A DNA stretch of 64,000 bases from Erythrobacter sp. (GCA_009993605.1 JAACTB010000007.1:558001-622000); one strand, 5' to 3'. Positions 43,732 to 53,167 are shown, counted from the first letter of the stretch. The notes: generated from the letters alone by a model not told the origin. Numbers and translations are program-made.

Positions 43732-44394
43732 ATGCCGAAATATCTTCTCCCGCTTCTCCCCATTCTCGCGACAGGGTGCTCGCCCGTACCCGATGCCTCC
43801 CCCGAAAATCGCGGGCAGGATCAGGCAATGGCGATGCGCACGCAGGATCGGGAGCAAACGCCGCTGCTCGACGCGATGGCGGAAAAGCCGGACGATTGCC
43901 TGCTGATGGTCTGGTCCAATCAGCAGAGCCGCGACATCGAGTTCGACCGCGCCAACGATCTTGTCGACGGGGGCGCGATATCCTGCGCCACCAACACCAG
44001 CGCCAGCCAGTTCCAGGCCGCGATCGACGCGCTGCGCGCCGCTGCCCGCTCGGGCGACAAGGCGCGGATGCTCGAACAATTGGGTTTGCCGCTGCTCTAT
44101 ATCGACGGCGACGGCGAACAGGTCGAACTCGACGACGATCAGGTCGATGCGCTCTATGACGAGGTGTTCGACGCGCGGTTGATCGGCGCGATCGAGCGGC
44201 TCGACCTGTCGCGCATGACCGTGGTGCCCGAACGCGGCGGCTTCTTCGAACTCGGATCGATCTGGCTGGTCGTTGACAAGGCCGGAGGGCGCCCGCGCTT
44301 GGTCACTGTCAATCGACAGGCGCTGGACGAGGCGGCGGGCGCGGCACGGCGCAAGGCGCAGGACCGGCAGGGCGAGCCCGTCCCCGAGCTGTAA
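43732..44394 (+). CDS. Uncharacterised lipoprotein, 220 aa
   Basis: The N-terminus YLLPLLPILATGC has a lipobox (LATGC, Cys16), so it is probably an outer- or inner-membrane lipoprotein. The rest is a soluble domain with acidic stretches (EQVELDDDQVDALYDEVFD) and a C-terminal basic helix (AARRKAQDRQGE). Cysteines occur near DDCLLMVW and AISCATN. I do not recognise the family. It follows thpR by 29 bases and precedes the M3 peptidase gene by 143 bases. Confidence 0.75.
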   Translation: MPKYLLPLLPILATGCSPVPDASPENRGQDQAMAMRTQDREQTPLLDAMAEKPDDCLLMVWSNQQSRDIEFDRANDLVDGGAISCATNTSASQFQAAIDALRAAARSGDKARMLEQLGLPLLYIDGDGEQVELDDDQVDALYDEVFDARLIGAIERLDLSRMTVVPERGGFFELGSIWLVVDKAGGRPRLVTVNRQALDEAAGAARRKAQDRQGEPVPEL

Positions 44395-44537
44395 ACCGCG
44401 CAAAGGTCCGCGTTTACTGCTCCCAACAGCTTGCAATCGCCATCAATCCGCTGTTCAAGCGCGATCGGATACAAACGCAACCATACCCGCTCCCGCGATC
44501 CGCGCCGGGGCGCCCCGTTCGAACTGGAGAGATATGT

Positions 44538-46811
44538 ATGAAGGCCCAGATTTTGGCCACCACCGCCGCCGCCGCCCTGCTGGCCGGTTGCAGCACTACG
44601 ATGAGCGATACTGCCATGGCCTCGACCAATTCCACCGCGGTCGCCAATGCCGACATTCCGCAAGGAACCGGCTATTTCGCCTCCGACAGCACCCTGCCCT
44701 TCCTAGCCCCCGATTTCAGCGCGATCTCGGAAGACGATTACATCCCCGCCTTCAATCAGGGCATGGCGATCCAGACCGCAGAGGTCGACGCGATCGTGAA
44801 CAATCCCGCCGCGCCCACCTTCGACAACACGATCGTCGCGCTCGAGAAATCGGGCCGGATGCTCGACCGGGTCGGCAATGTCTTCTTCGCGCTGACGGGC
44901 TCCAACACCACCGATCGCCTGACCGAGATCGAGACCGAGATCAGCCCCAAGCTGACCGCGCATTACGACAGCATCACGCTGAACCCCGCGCTCTTCCAGC
45001 GCGTGAAGGCGGTCTACGATAACCGTGCCGCGATGAGCATGACGGTCGAGGACGCGAAGCTGCTCGAAAACACCTATGACGGCATGGTCCATGCCGGCGC
45101 CATGCTGACCGATGCGCAGCGCGAGCAGGTGAAAGCGATCAATTCGCAGCTTTCGACGCTGACGACCGATTTCTCGCAGCGCGCGCGCAACGCGATGGCA
45201 GACCAGCCGGTGATCTTCGACACCCGCGCCGAACTCGCCGGGCTCAGCGATGGCGACATCACCGCCGCCGCCAATCTCGCGACCGAAAAGGGCTATGACG
45301 GCAAGTTCGCCATCGCGCTTCAAAACACCACGCAGCAGCCGCTGCTCCCGGCGATGGAAAGCCGCGCCGCGCGTGAGAAGCTGTTCAACGCCAGCTATCA
45401 CCGTGCCGACGGGACGACCGATATCGACACCCGGATGCTGATCGCCCAGATCGCGGAACTGCGCGCGCAGAAGGCCGCTCTGTTCGGCGAACCCGATTGG
45501 GCGACCTATGCGATGTGGGACCGGATGGCGGAAACGCCCAAGACCGCGCTCGACTTCATGGGCCAGATGGTCCCCGCCCTCGCCGCGACGCAGCGGCGCG
45601 AGGCGGCGATGCTGAACGCGGCGATCGCGGCCGATGGCGGCGATTATACCGTGAAACCGTGGGACTGGTATCGCTATGCCAACCGTATCAAGGCCGAACA
45701 GTACGATCTCGATGAAGATGCGGTCATGGAATATTTCCAGATCGACAAGGTGCTGGAAGATGGCGTGTTCTACATGGCCAACCAGCTTTACGGGCTGAAC
45801 TTCGAACGCCGCACCGATCTGCCGGTCTATCACCCCGACGTGTCGGTCTATACCGTGTTCGACCGTGACGGATCGGAACTCGGCCTGTTCTATTTCGACC
45901 CGTATCAGCGTCCGTCCAAGCGCGGCGGCGCCTGGATGAGCAATTTCGTCGAACAGAGCGATCTGTGGGGCACCAAGCCGGTGATCTACAACGTGCTGAA
46001 CATTCCCAAGGCCGCCGCGGGCGAGCCGCAGCTGGTGAGCTTCGACAACGTCAACACCATGTTCCACGAATTCGGCCACGCGCTGCACGGCTTCTTCGCG
46101 GACCAGAAGTACGAGAGCCTGTCGGGCACCGCCACGGCGCGCGATTTCGTCGAGTATCCCAGCCAGGTCCACGAAATGTGGGCCACCTGGCCGAGCGTGC
46201 TTTCGAACTACGCCAAGCATTACGAAACCGGCGAGACGATCCCGGCGGAAATGATCGAGAAGATCGAAGCGGCGTCGAAATTCAACCAAGGCTACGATTT
46301 CGGGGAAACGGTGGAAGCCGCCCTCCTCGACATGAAGTGGAGCGCGCTTACCCCGCAACAGGCCGCCGCGCTCGATACGCCCGCAAAGGTCGATGCCTTC
46401 GAGCGCCGGTCCTTGCAGGAGCTGGGTCTCGAAATCGACCTCGTGCCGCCGCGCTATCGCAGCACCTATTTCAACCACATCTTCAGCGGGCCGACCGGCT
46501 ATTCGGCGGGCTATTACAGCTATCTGTGGACCGAGATGCTGGATCGCGACAGCCGCAAGTGGTTCCGCGAGAATGGCGGGCTGACGCGCGAGAATGGCGA
46601 TCACTATCGCGACACCGTGCTCAGCCGCGGCGGGACGATGGATTATTTTGAGATGTTCCAGAACTTCGCCGGGCGCCAGCCTGACGTCACTCCGATGCTC
46701 GAAGCGCGCGGGCTGGTCCCAGGCAATGAAGCAGCGGACAGCGAAGTCGCCGATGACGGCCCCGCCACTGTCGGCGATGCCGGCGGCGCGGGCGGCAGCG
46801 TGGTGCGCTAA
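44538..46811 (+). CDS. M3-family zinc metallopeptidase (Dcp-type), lipoprotein
   Basis: Peptidyl-dipeptidase or oligopeptidase. The zinc motif is FHEFGHALHG with His510 first ligand, and the third ligand Glu follows in the helix beyond, near HEMWATWPSVL. A lipobox (LLAGC near residue 18) suggests a periplasmic lipoprotein rather than the usual cytosolic form; an Ala/Thr/Ser-rich linker follows. Length is 757 aa, slightly longer than E. coli Dcp (681). It is followed by a terminator. Its role is degrading small peptides. Confidence 0.94.
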   Translation: MKAQILATTAAAALLAGCSTTMSDTAMASTNSTAVANADIPQGTGYFASDSTLPFLAPDFSAISEDDYIPAFNQGMAIQTAEVDAIVNNPAAPTFDNTIVALEKSGRMLDRVGNVFFALTGSNTTDRLTEIETEISPKLTAHYDSITLNPALFQRVKAVYDNRAAMSMTVEDAKLLENTYDGMVHAGAMLTDAQREQVKAINSQLSTLTTDFSQRARNAMADQPVIFDTRAELAGLSDGDITAAANLATEKGYDGKFAIALQNTTQQPLLPAMESRAAREKLFNASYHRADGTTDIDTRMLIAQIAELRAQKAALFGEPDWATYAMWDRMAETPKTALDFMGQMVPALAATQRREAAMLNAAIAADGGDYTVKPWDWYRYANRIKAEQYDLDEDAVMEYFQIDKVLEDGVFYMANQLYGLNFERRTDLPVYHPDVSVYTVFDRDGSELGLFYFDPYQRPSKRGGAWMSNFVEQSDLWGTKPVIYNVLNIPKAAAGEPQLVSFDNVNTMFHEFGHALHGFFADQKYESLSGTATARDFVEYPSQVHEMWATWPSVLSNYAKHYETGETIPAEMIEKIEAASKFNQGYDFGETVEAALLDMKWSALTPQQAAALDTPAKVDAFERRSLQELGLEIDLVPPRYRSTYFNHIFSGPTGYSAGYYSYLWTEMLDRDSRKWFRENGGLTRENGDHYRDTVLSRGGTMDYFEMFQNFAGRQPDVTPMLEARGLVPGNEAADSEVADDGPATVGDAGGAGGSVVR

Positions 46812-46840
46812 TCGCCTGCCGATCTTTGGCTTAAGGGAAA

Positions 46841-46864
46841 GGGCGGGCTTCGGTCCGCCCTTTT
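46841..46864 (+). terminator. Rho-independent terminator of the M3 peptidase gene
   Basis: GGGCGG, an 8-base loop GCTTCGGT and CCGCCC form a stem with a stable UUCG-like loop, followed by four T residues. It lies 29 bases after the stop. Confidence 0.85.
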
Positions 46865-46971
46865 CGTATCCAGCGATGGCGACAGCGCATGACGACGCGC
46901 TTTCTCCAATCGGAAAAAATTGGACATAAAGTATTCGGCTCGAGAAAATTTCGATTGAAGACTTTCGGTGG

Positions 46972-47000
46972 CTGAAACATTGCGACATTTAAGATACAAT
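46972..47000 (+). promoter_or_regulatory. Likely promoter for the subtilisin-like protease gene
   Basis: CTGAAA (46972-46977, four of six to the -35 consensus), a 17-base spacer and TACAAT (46995-47000, five of six to the -10 consensus) lie in an unusually AT-rich part of the 284-base gap. A second TATACT is at 47007-47012. Start-site position is inferred only. Confidence 0.35.
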
Positions 47001-47053
47001 CTGTTTTATACTAACGAATATAAATGTTGGAGCGCTCCGATCGCCCCGTTAAA

Positions 47054-47086
47054 CCCAAGGGAACGGGTAAAAGCCCGTAACTTGGG
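47054..47086 (+). promoter_or_regulatory. Leader hairpin next to the ribosome binding site of the subtilisin-like gene
   Basis: CCCAAG (47054-47059) pairs with CTTGGG (47081-47086), and inside it ACGGG (47063-47067) pairs with CCCGT (47074-47078). The GGG of the outer strand runs into the ribosome site GGGAGAG, which ends 5 bases before the ATG at 47096. Folding would mask part of the Shine-Dalgarno sequence. Confidence 0.45.
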
Positions 47087-47095
47087 AGAGTTTTG

Positions 47096-48243
47096 ATGAA
47101 TAAGTATCTGCTTGCGGCAGCGATGACGGCTGCCTTGCCTGCGGCCATCGTCGCGCAGGATTCGCTGCTTCAACCCGGCACCCAGCCGACAAAGGCGGTC
47201 TCGGTCGCCGACACGGGCGGAAAGAAGATCCCCAACACCTGGATCTGCGTCCTCAAGCCCGGCGCGGCCAGCGCCAATCCCGCCGCGCAGGCTGCCCGCT
47301 CGGCCAATGTCGGCGGCGGGCGGGTGACGCCGTCTTCGACGGCGCCTTCGAAGGCTTCACGCTGAATATCCCCGATCGCGCGATCGCCAAGGTCCAGGCG
47401 AACAACCCCAATGTCTCCTATTGCGAGCAGGATCAGGTGATGGCCATCGCGAGCGAGGGCAAGGCCTCGATCGCGGCGGTGTCGGCACAGGCCGATACCC
47501 TGCCCTGGGGCGTGTCGCGCGTAGGCGGCGGCAGCGGCTCGGGCTTCCAACGCGCCTGGGTGATCGATAGCGGCATCGCCAGCCATTCCGATCTCAATAT
47601 CGACACGGGTCGTTCGCGCAGCTTCGTCTCCGGCCTCGGTTATACCGACACCAACGGCCACGGCACCCACGTCGCCGGAACCATCGCCGCGCGCGCCAAC
47701 GGCAGCGGCGTCGTCGGCGTGGCACCGGGCGCTCCGGTCGTGTCCCTGCGCGTCTTCGACGGCAGCGGCAGCGGCTCGAACTCGGCGGTGCTCTCGGCGG
47801 TGAACCACGTCTATAGCTATGCTTCGCCCGGCGATGTCGTGAATATGAGCCTGGGCGGCGGGATCAGCAGCACGCTCGACAATGCAGTGCTGCGCGCGTC
47901 CAATCGCGGGATCTATTTCACGCTCGCGGCCGGAAACGAGAGCCAGAACGCGAACAACGTCTCGCCCGCTCGCGTCAATGGCAGCTATATCTGGACCGTC
48001 TCGGCCTTCGACATCAACGATCGGTTCGCCAGCTTCTCGAACTTTGCAAATCCGCCGATCGACGTGTCGGAGCCGGGCGTGCAGATCGTCTCGACCTATC
48101 TCAACGGCAGCTATGCAACGCTGTCGGGAACGTCGATGGCGACACCGCATCTGGCCGGACTGATCCTGCAACGCTCGGTGCGCAATGGCGGACGAGTGAC
48201 CGGCGACCGCGACAACAATCCCGACATCATCGGCGTGAAATAA
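47096..48243 (+). pseudogene. Subtilisin-like (S8) secreted serine protease, frameshifted in the propeptide
   Basis: Secreted protease gene in two frames. Codons from 47096 give a signal peptide (MNKYLLAAAMTAALPAAIVAQ) and the start of an I9-type propeptide (TWICVLKP...NVGGGRVT), ending at a stop at 47363. The other frame continues from about 47332 with VFDGAFEGFTLNIPDRAIAK, the rest of the propeptide, then a full catalytic domain: Asp in AWVIDSGI, His in GHGTHVAGT and Ser in GTSMATPHLAG. One base appears missing near 47330, where the family usually reads VTHVFDGAF. Frame 1 alone is open from 47437 to 48243. This is either a true pseudogene, a sequencing or assembly error, or a recoded gene. 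Confidence 0.85.
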
Positions 48244-48262
48244 GCCGATCGCCTGAAACCGG

Positions 48263-48302
48263 AACGGGCGGGCTTCCTAAAGAGGCCCGCCCGTTTTCTT
48301 TT
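48263..48302 (+). terminator. Rho-independent terminator of the subtilisin-like gene
   Basis: AACGGGCGGGC and GCCCGCCCGTT form a perfect 11-bp stem with an 11-base loop, followed by a T-rich TTCTTTT tract on the + strand. It ends at the stop of the convergent small gene. Confidence 0.88.
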
Positions 48303-48600
48303 ACGCCGCCTCGCCCTTGCCGCGCCAGGCGAGCGAATTGTGGTTGAGATCGTCGAGATCCTCGCTCCCGGCAATCGCCGCTTCGCCAAGGGCGATCGCG
48401 CGTTCGAGGAGATCGTCGGGCGCGTTGCGATAGGCGGGCGCGGGAATTTCGGTGTTCCACTTCTCCCCCACCGCATTGTCGAGCAGGATGCGCTGGAAGC
48501 AGTGGTCTTCGAAGACCGGCCAGCCGCGCTGACGGGCAAGGCCCGGCATACGGTCGCGCGTAAGGGCGAACCAGCGCCGGGTAATGTTCTCTGAAGCCAT
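48301..48600 (-). CDS. Small hypothetical protein, 99 aa
   Basis: Cytosolic protein without signal peptide or membrane segment. The start is MASENITRRWFALTRDRMPG, followed by a Trp-rich segment (RGWPVFEDHCFQRILLD, GEKWNTEIP) and a helical C-terminus (DDLLERAIALGEAAIAGSED). I do not recognise a family. It is transcribed from the left side of the B12-uptake operon and converges on the subtilisin-like gene. The start at 48600 was chosen over 48642. Confidence 0.6.
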   Translation of the reverse strand: MASENITRRWFALTRDRMPGLARQRGWPVFEDHCFQRILLDNAVGEKWNTEIPAPAYRNAPDDLLERAIALGEAAIAGSEDLDDLNHNSLAWRGKGEAA

Positions 48601-48648
48601 GATCGCCGAACGCGCGACGGGCGATCGAGTGCCGGAGCGCAAGGAAAA

Positions 48649-49374
48649 TCAGACGGACAGGGCGCGTTGTCCGGGCGGGCCGACCCAATCGGCCTGAACG
48701 CCGAAGACTCGCCCGATATTCTCCCGGGACAGGGCGTCAACTGGAGGGCCGTCCGCGACGATCGTGCCGCGATCCATCAGGACCACGCGATCGGCATGGT
48801 TCATTGCGATGGCGAGATCGTGCAGCACCAGCGCCACGCCGCGGCCCCGCCTCGCCTCGGCGACGAGATGGTGCACGATGATGCGCTGATGCGCGAGGTC
48901 GAGCGCGGCGAGCGGTTCGTCGGCGAGGATCCAGTCGGGCTCGCCGGCCAGAATGCGCGCAAGCAGGACACGCGCCGTCTCGCCGCCGGACAGGGTCAGC
49001 ACGCGGCGCCGCGCGAAGGGATGCAGATCCAGCGCATCGATCGCGGCATCGACCGGCTCTTGCGCGCGATCGCCGTGCGGCATTCGGCCCAGTTCGATCA
49101 GGCTGCGCACGGGAACATCCCAGGCGATCTCCGGCGATTGCGGCAGATAGCCGATGCGCCGGGCGCGCTCGCGCGGATTGTCGTGCCCCAGCGGGATATC
49201 GCCCAACAGCGTCTCGCCGGTATCGGCCTTCAGCAGACCGGCCAGGACCTCGAGCAGAGTCGACTTGCCCGCACCGTTCGGCCCGCAGATCGCTGTAACC
49301 GTGCCGGGCTCGAGCGCCAGCGTGACGCCGGAGAGGCGCGCACCGAGCGATACGTCCCTGACCGAAAGCGTCAT
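48649..49374 (-). CDS. btuD: Vitamin B12 ABC transporter ATP-binding protein
   Basis: Energises cobalamin import. Walker A GPNGAGKST is at 31-39, the signature LSGGETARV near 140, and Walker B WILADEPLAALD near 165. Length is 241 aa. It is the last gene of the riboswitch-led btuB-btuF-btuC-btuD operon and overlaps btuC by 4 bases. The frame is open upstream inside btuC, but MTLSVRDVSLG at 49374 is the correct start. Heme or iron-siderophore transport is the alternative family role; the riboswitch decides for B12. Confidence 0.93.
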   Translation of the reverse strand: MTLSVRDVSLGARLSGVTLALEPGTVTAICGPNGAGKSTLLEVLAGLLKADTGETLLGDIPLGHDNPRERARRIGYLPQSPEIAWDVPVRSLIELGRMPHGDRAQEPVDAAIDALDLHPFARRRVLTLSGGETARVLLARILAGEPDWILADEPLAALDLAHQRIIVHHLVAEARRGRGVALVLHDLAIAMNHADRVVLMDRGTIVADGPPVDALSRENIGRVFGVQADWVGPPGQRALSV

Positions 49375-50336
49375 CCCATCGCCCCCGCAAGCCCGCGCCG
49401 CATCCGCAGCAGCAAAGCGAGGAAAAAGGGCGCGCCGAGGAGGCTGAGCGCGATGCCGAGCCGCAATTCGGTGACCAGTGGAAGCACGCGCACCACGCTG
49501 TCCGCGACGAGAACCAGCAGCGCGCCCGCCAGCGCGCTCGGGAGAATCAGCGATGACGGACGCCGGTCGGTCAGCGGACGCACCAGATGCGGCACGATCA
49601 GGCCGACGAAGCCGATGATTCCCGCCACCGCCACGCTCGCCCCGACGGTCAGCGCCACGCCGACGATCATAAGCCAGAGCAGCCGCGTAGGATCCACGCC
49701 GAGCGAGCGGGCCACCGCATCGCCCAAGGTCAGCGCGTCGAGCGCCGGTCCGGCTCGCCACAGCACCGCGATGCCGAGCGCCACCAAAGGCGCGGCGATC
49801 CAGACCTCGCGCCAGCTGCGATCGGTCAGCGCGCCATTCAGCCACAACACGATCTCGCTCATCGCGAAGGCATTGGGAGCGAGGCTGATGGCGAGCGCGG
49901 TCAGCGCTCCGGCAAGGCTCGCCACCATCAGGCCCGCGAGCGTAAACAGGGCAATCCCGCCCGTGCGCCCGGCGATCAGGGCCAGCAGACCCATGGCGGC
50001 GCCTGCACCGATCAGCGCGAAAGCGGGTAGCAACCAGGGCGAAACCGCATAGCCGAACCACAGCGCCGCCACTGCACCGAGCGCCGCCCCCGGAGCGATC
50101 CCGAAGAGGCCCGGATCGGCGAGCGGATTGCGCAGATAGCCTTGCATCGCCGCGCCCGATGCGCCGAGCCCCGCTCCGATCACGATCGCGAGCACGCCGC
50201 GCGGCAGGCGCAGTTCGGCAAGGATCAGGACGGCGTTGGGCGTAATCGCCGGATCGACCCAGACCCGCCCCGCGAGCAGCGAGAGCGGCAGGGCGATCGC
50301 AAGCAGCGCAGCGAGGATCAACGAGGCGCGCGTCAC
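49371..50336 (-). CDS. btuC: Vitamin B12 ABC transporter permease (FecCD family)
   Basis: Inner-membrane permease of 321 aa with about ten hydrophobic helices, for example RASLILAALLAIALPLSLLAG, GVLAIVIGAGLGASGAAMQG and LLWLMIVGVALTVGASVAVAG. The coupling motif for the ATPase is in the GFVGLIVPHLVRPL segment, typical of BtuC/FecCD. The GTG start at 50336 sits inside the btuF stop (GTGA). Its stop is overlapped by the btuD start. Confidence 0.93.
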   Translation of the reverse strand: MTRASLILAALLAIALPLSLLAGRVWVDPAITPNAVLILAELRLPRGVLAIVIGAGLGASGAAMQGYLRNPLADPGLFGIAPGAALGAVAALWFGYAVSPWLLPAFALIGAGAAMGLLALIAGRTGGIALFTLAGLMVASLAGALTALAISLAPNAFAMSEIVLWLNGALTDRSWREVWIAAPLVALGIAVLWRAGPALDALTLGDAVARSLGVDPTRLLWLMIVGVALTVGASVAVAGIIGFVGLIVPHLVRPLTDRRPSSLILPSALAGALLVLVADSVVRVLPLVTELRLGIALSLLGAPFFLALLLRMRRGLAGAMG

Positions 50337-51145
50337 GAGGCGACACTCTTTCGCAGCGCGCGCAGTTTCGTCATGGCGCGGGGGATCGTCGGCCCTCCGC
50401 AATAGACGAGATTGGGATCGAGCCGGGCGATATGCGTGTGCGGCAGAGCGGCCAGCGCGGGATGGCCCTGCCCCCGTTCGCTGCCCGCGATCAGCAACAG
50501 CTCCGGCGGGCTGGCGAGAACCGCTTCGAGCGAGAGGTAATCCGCCTGCCCCAGCCCGCGCTTCGCCGCGCCGTTGGCAAGCCCCGCGCGAGCAAGCAAT
50601 TCGCTGACCAGAGTGGCCTCACCCGGCACGATCCCGCCCGATTGCCACAGCACAGTATCCACCGGGGTCTCTTCCGAAGGTCGCGCGGCTTTCTCGATGC
50701 GGGCGACCAGCGCCTCACCCGCCGCTTTGTCGCCCGTCAGCGCCGCGAGCTCGCGCACCTGGGCGACACTGTCCGCCACGCTGCCGACGCTGCCCACCGT
50801 CTCGACCGCGATGCCGAGATCGGTCAGCGCCGTCCGCGTGGCAGGCCCGATAAAGCTGCTCGCGACCACCACATCGGGGTCGAGCGCCAGCACCTCCTCC
50901 ACCGTCCCGCCGGTCGCATCGTAGCGCGCCGCATCGTCCGGCTCCATCGAGCTGGCGCGCGGATCCTCGCTGTAATGCGAGATCGCCAGCAGCTGCCCCG
51001 GCGCGGTCACCTCGGCAAGGATTGCATCGGCGCAGGGGTTGAGGCTGACGATGGTGGGGCGATCGCCAGTCGCGGGGCCGGGCGCCGGTTCTGGCGCCGA
51101 GCATCCGCCCAGCGCCAGCGCCGCCGCCGCGACCAGACGGATCAC
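50333..51145 (-). CDS. btuF: Cobalamin-binding periplasmic protein, lipoprotein
   Basis: Captures cobalamin and delivers it to the BtuC-BtuD importer. The N-terminus has a lipobox (ALGGC, Cys15), so it is membrane-anchored here rather than free as in E. coli BtuF. PTIVSLNPCADAILAEV, DPDVVVASSF and RLDPNLVYCGGPTIPRAM are two lobe features of the periplasmic helical-linker fold. Length is 270 aa. It overlaps both neighbours by 4 bases. Confidence 0.9.
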   Translation of the reverse strand: MIRLVAAAALALGGCSAPEPAPGPATGDRPTIVSLNPCADAILAEVTAPGQLLAISHYSEDPRASSMEPDDAARYDATGGTVEEVLALDPDVVVASSFIGPATRTALTDLGIAVETVGSVGSVADSVAQVRELAALTGDKAAGEALVARIEKAARPSEETPVDTVLWQSGGIVPGEATLVSELLARAGLANGAAKRGLGQADYLSLEAVLASPPELLLIAGSERGQGHPALAALPHTHIARLDPNLVYCGGPTIPRAMTKLRALRKSVAS

Positions 51146-53127
51146 ATCCGCGTCCTCACGCCGACAAAGGCGCCCCGCCCGGCCTGCGCATAGCCCGCGG
51201 CGGTCTGGTACTCCTCGTCGAACACGTTCTCGACCCTGCCGAATATTTCGACCGCGTCGGTGACCGGCATCGCAGCGCGCAGCTCGACTAATGTATAACC
51301 ATCGAGCCTGACGCTGTTCGCCGCGTCGTCGAAACTATCGCCGACGAGGCGCAGATCGGCGCCGAACCGTGCCCCGAACGGCGCTTCGTAATCGGCGTAG
51401 AGCGTTGCCGAGTGGCGCGGACGTCGCGCCAGATCGTTGCCGGTCGTCCGGTCCTCGGTATCGATCAGGCTGTAGAGGGCGGAGACGCGGAAGGTGTCGC
51501 CAAGCAGAGCGCTACCCTCCACTTCGATCCCCTGGGCACGCGCGCGATCGGTGTTCTCGTAATACCCGAACGGGCGCGATGCGCAGATCGGGGCGGGGTT
51601 CTGGAAGCACGAGGCGAAGCCGATCAGATCCTCGCTATCGCGCCGGAAGCCCGTCACCGCGAAATAGCGCGCCGCGTTGCGATCGCCGAGCGCAATGCCG
51701 AGATCGTAGCTGGTGCTGCGCTCGGGCTGCAAAGCCTCGTTGCCGAAATCGGAGAAGAGCTGGAACAAAGTCGGCGCCTTGAAGCCTTCGCCGATACTGC
51801 CCTTCACGCGCCAGCCACCGCCGAGCGCGTAGCTGACATCGCCGCCGAAGCTGACCGCGCTGCCGAACAGTTCGTGATCGTCCACCCGCACGCCCGCATG
51901 GGCGGCAAGTCCTCCGAACACCCAGCCGGCCTGGAGATAGCCGCCGGTGATCGACACATCCGCCCCAGCATCGCTGTCGGTCGCGTAGCTCGACCAGTAT
52001 TGCTCGCCGCCGAAAGCCAGCGTCAGCCCGCCGATCGCGCGATATTCGCCGCGCACTTGCAAACTGTCGGTATGGCCGTCGCTCGAAAAGCTGGGACCGG
52101 TGACGGGATTGTCGTTTGTGCGCTCGGTATCGGACAGGCCGTAGGATCCGCGCAGGGTCAGGTTCTGCCCGTAATACGTCGCCCCGATCGCGCCCGAATA
52201 TTGCCGCGTGTGCTGGGTGTCGAGCGTATCGCCGAACGCGAAGGTCGGCGGGGCGAAGCCGTCGATGTCGAGATCGCTCTCGGCATAGCGGGCATTGGCG
52301 AAAATCTCGATCGCATCGGTAACATCGAGAAAGGCGCTGCCGCCAAGCCCGAACTGTTCGGTCCCGTCCTTTTCCGTTCCATTGGCCGCCGCGGAAAAAC
52401 CATCCGTGCGTAGGGCCGATCCGCTTAGGCCGACAAAGTAGCGGTCCCCTTCGACGCCGCCCGATACCGCCGAGGTCAGCGTGTCGCGCGCCCCGTATTC
52501 GAGAGAGGCGTCGAAGCCCGCCGCGCCCCGGGTCGAGACGTTCAGCACCCCGCCCAGTGCATCGGCGCCCCAGATCGTGCTGTTGGCGCCACGCGTCAGG
52601 TCGAGGCTGGCGACATTGGTGGCAAGCAGGGTTCCGAAATCGAACCCGCCGCCGGGGGACGCCTGATCGGCCACGCGCACCCCGTCGATCAGCACCAATA
52701 GCTGTTCGGACGCCGCGCCACGCACATTCAAGCCGGTGAAACTGCCGATCGGCCCGTTGCGCACCGAAGTCACGCCGGGGAGGCGCGCAAAGACGCGGGT
52801 GAGATCGGCACCCTGAATCTGGGCGATCTCGTCTCTTCCGATCACGGTCACCGATTGGCCCGTATTGTCGAGATCGAGCGAGAAACCGGTCGCAGTGACG
52901 GTGATCACCTCCGCTCCGCCATCTTCGCGCGCGGCGAATTCGACCGCGCGACGCTGTTCGGGGGGCACGGGCGCAGGTCCGCCCTGCTCGGCGATGATCT
53001 CGGCCAGCGCCTCTTCGCCCGCATCGGTTTCGGCCTGTGTCTGGGTCGGCGTCTGGGTCGGCGTCTGCTGCGCGGATGCAGCGATCGAAAGACAGGAAAC
53101 CGACAGGGAAAACAGAAATTTATACAT
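51142..53127 (-). CDS. btuB: TonB-dependent vitamin B12 receptor
   Basis: Outer-membrane 22-strand barrel for cobalamin. A signal peptide (YKFLFSLSVSCLSIAASAQ) is followed by a TonB box (EVITVTATGF, near 60-70), a plug domain (GQSVTVIGRDEIAQIQGADLTRVFARLPGV) and the barrel. The final residues are GAFVGVRTRM. Length is 661 aa, close to E. coli BtuB (about 614). A strong ribosome site GGAGGT is 3 bases before the ATG at 53127. Upstream codons to 53223 belong to the leader. The riboswitch in the leader makes B12 the substrate. Confidence 0.95.
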   Translation of the reverse strand: MYKFLFSLSVSCLSIAASAQQTPTQTPTQTQAETDAGEEALAEIIAEQGGPAPVPPEQRRAVEFAAREDGGAEVITVTATGFSLDLDNTGQSVTVIGRDEIAQIQGADLTRVFARLPGVTSVRNGPIGSFTGLNVRGAASEQLLVLIDGVRVADQASPGGGFDFGTLLATNVASLDLTRGANSTIWGADALGGVLNVSTRGAAGFDASLEYGARDTLTSAVSGGVEGDRYFVGLSGSALRTDGFSAAANGTEKDGTEQFGLGGSAFLDVTDAIEIFANARYAESDLDIDGFAPPTFAFGDTLDTQHTRQYSGAIGATYYGQNLTLRGSYGLSDTERTNDNPVTGPSFSSDGHTDSLQVRGEYRAIGGLTLAFGGEQYWSSYATDSDAGADVSITGGYLQAGWVFGGLAAHAGVRVDDHELFGSAVSFGGDVSYALGGGWRVKGSIGEGFKAPTLFQLFSDFGNEALQPERSTSYDLGIALGDRNAARYFAVTGFRRDSEDLIGFASCFQNPAPICASRPFGYYENTDRARAQGIEVEGSALLGDTFRVSALYSLIDTEDRTTGNDLARRPRHSATLYADYEAPFGARFGADLRLVGDSFDDAANSVRLDGYTLVELRAAMPVTDAVEIFGRVENVFDEEYQTAAGYAQAGRGAFVGVRTRM

Positions 53128-53131
53128 GATA

Positions 53132-53167
53132 CCTCCGAAAATGAACGAACGCCGCTCATTACGGAGG
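53132..53167 (-). promoter_or_regulatory. Expression-platform hairpin hiding the btuB ribosome binding site
   Basis: On the minus strand CCTCCG (53167-53162) can pair with CGGAGG (53137-53132), the Shine-Dalgarno sequence of btuB. Inner pairs AATGA-x-CG with CG-x-TCATT extend the stem. Folding would block ribosome binding. This fits a translation-repressing riboswitch, with the aptamer 85 bases upstream. Confidence 0.7.

Noticed and set aside
44703-46988. 761-codon minus-strand open frame over the M3 peptidase
   Set aside because: Shadow of a conserved HEFGH metallopeptidase; its sequence is rich in His/Arg/Gly with no family features.
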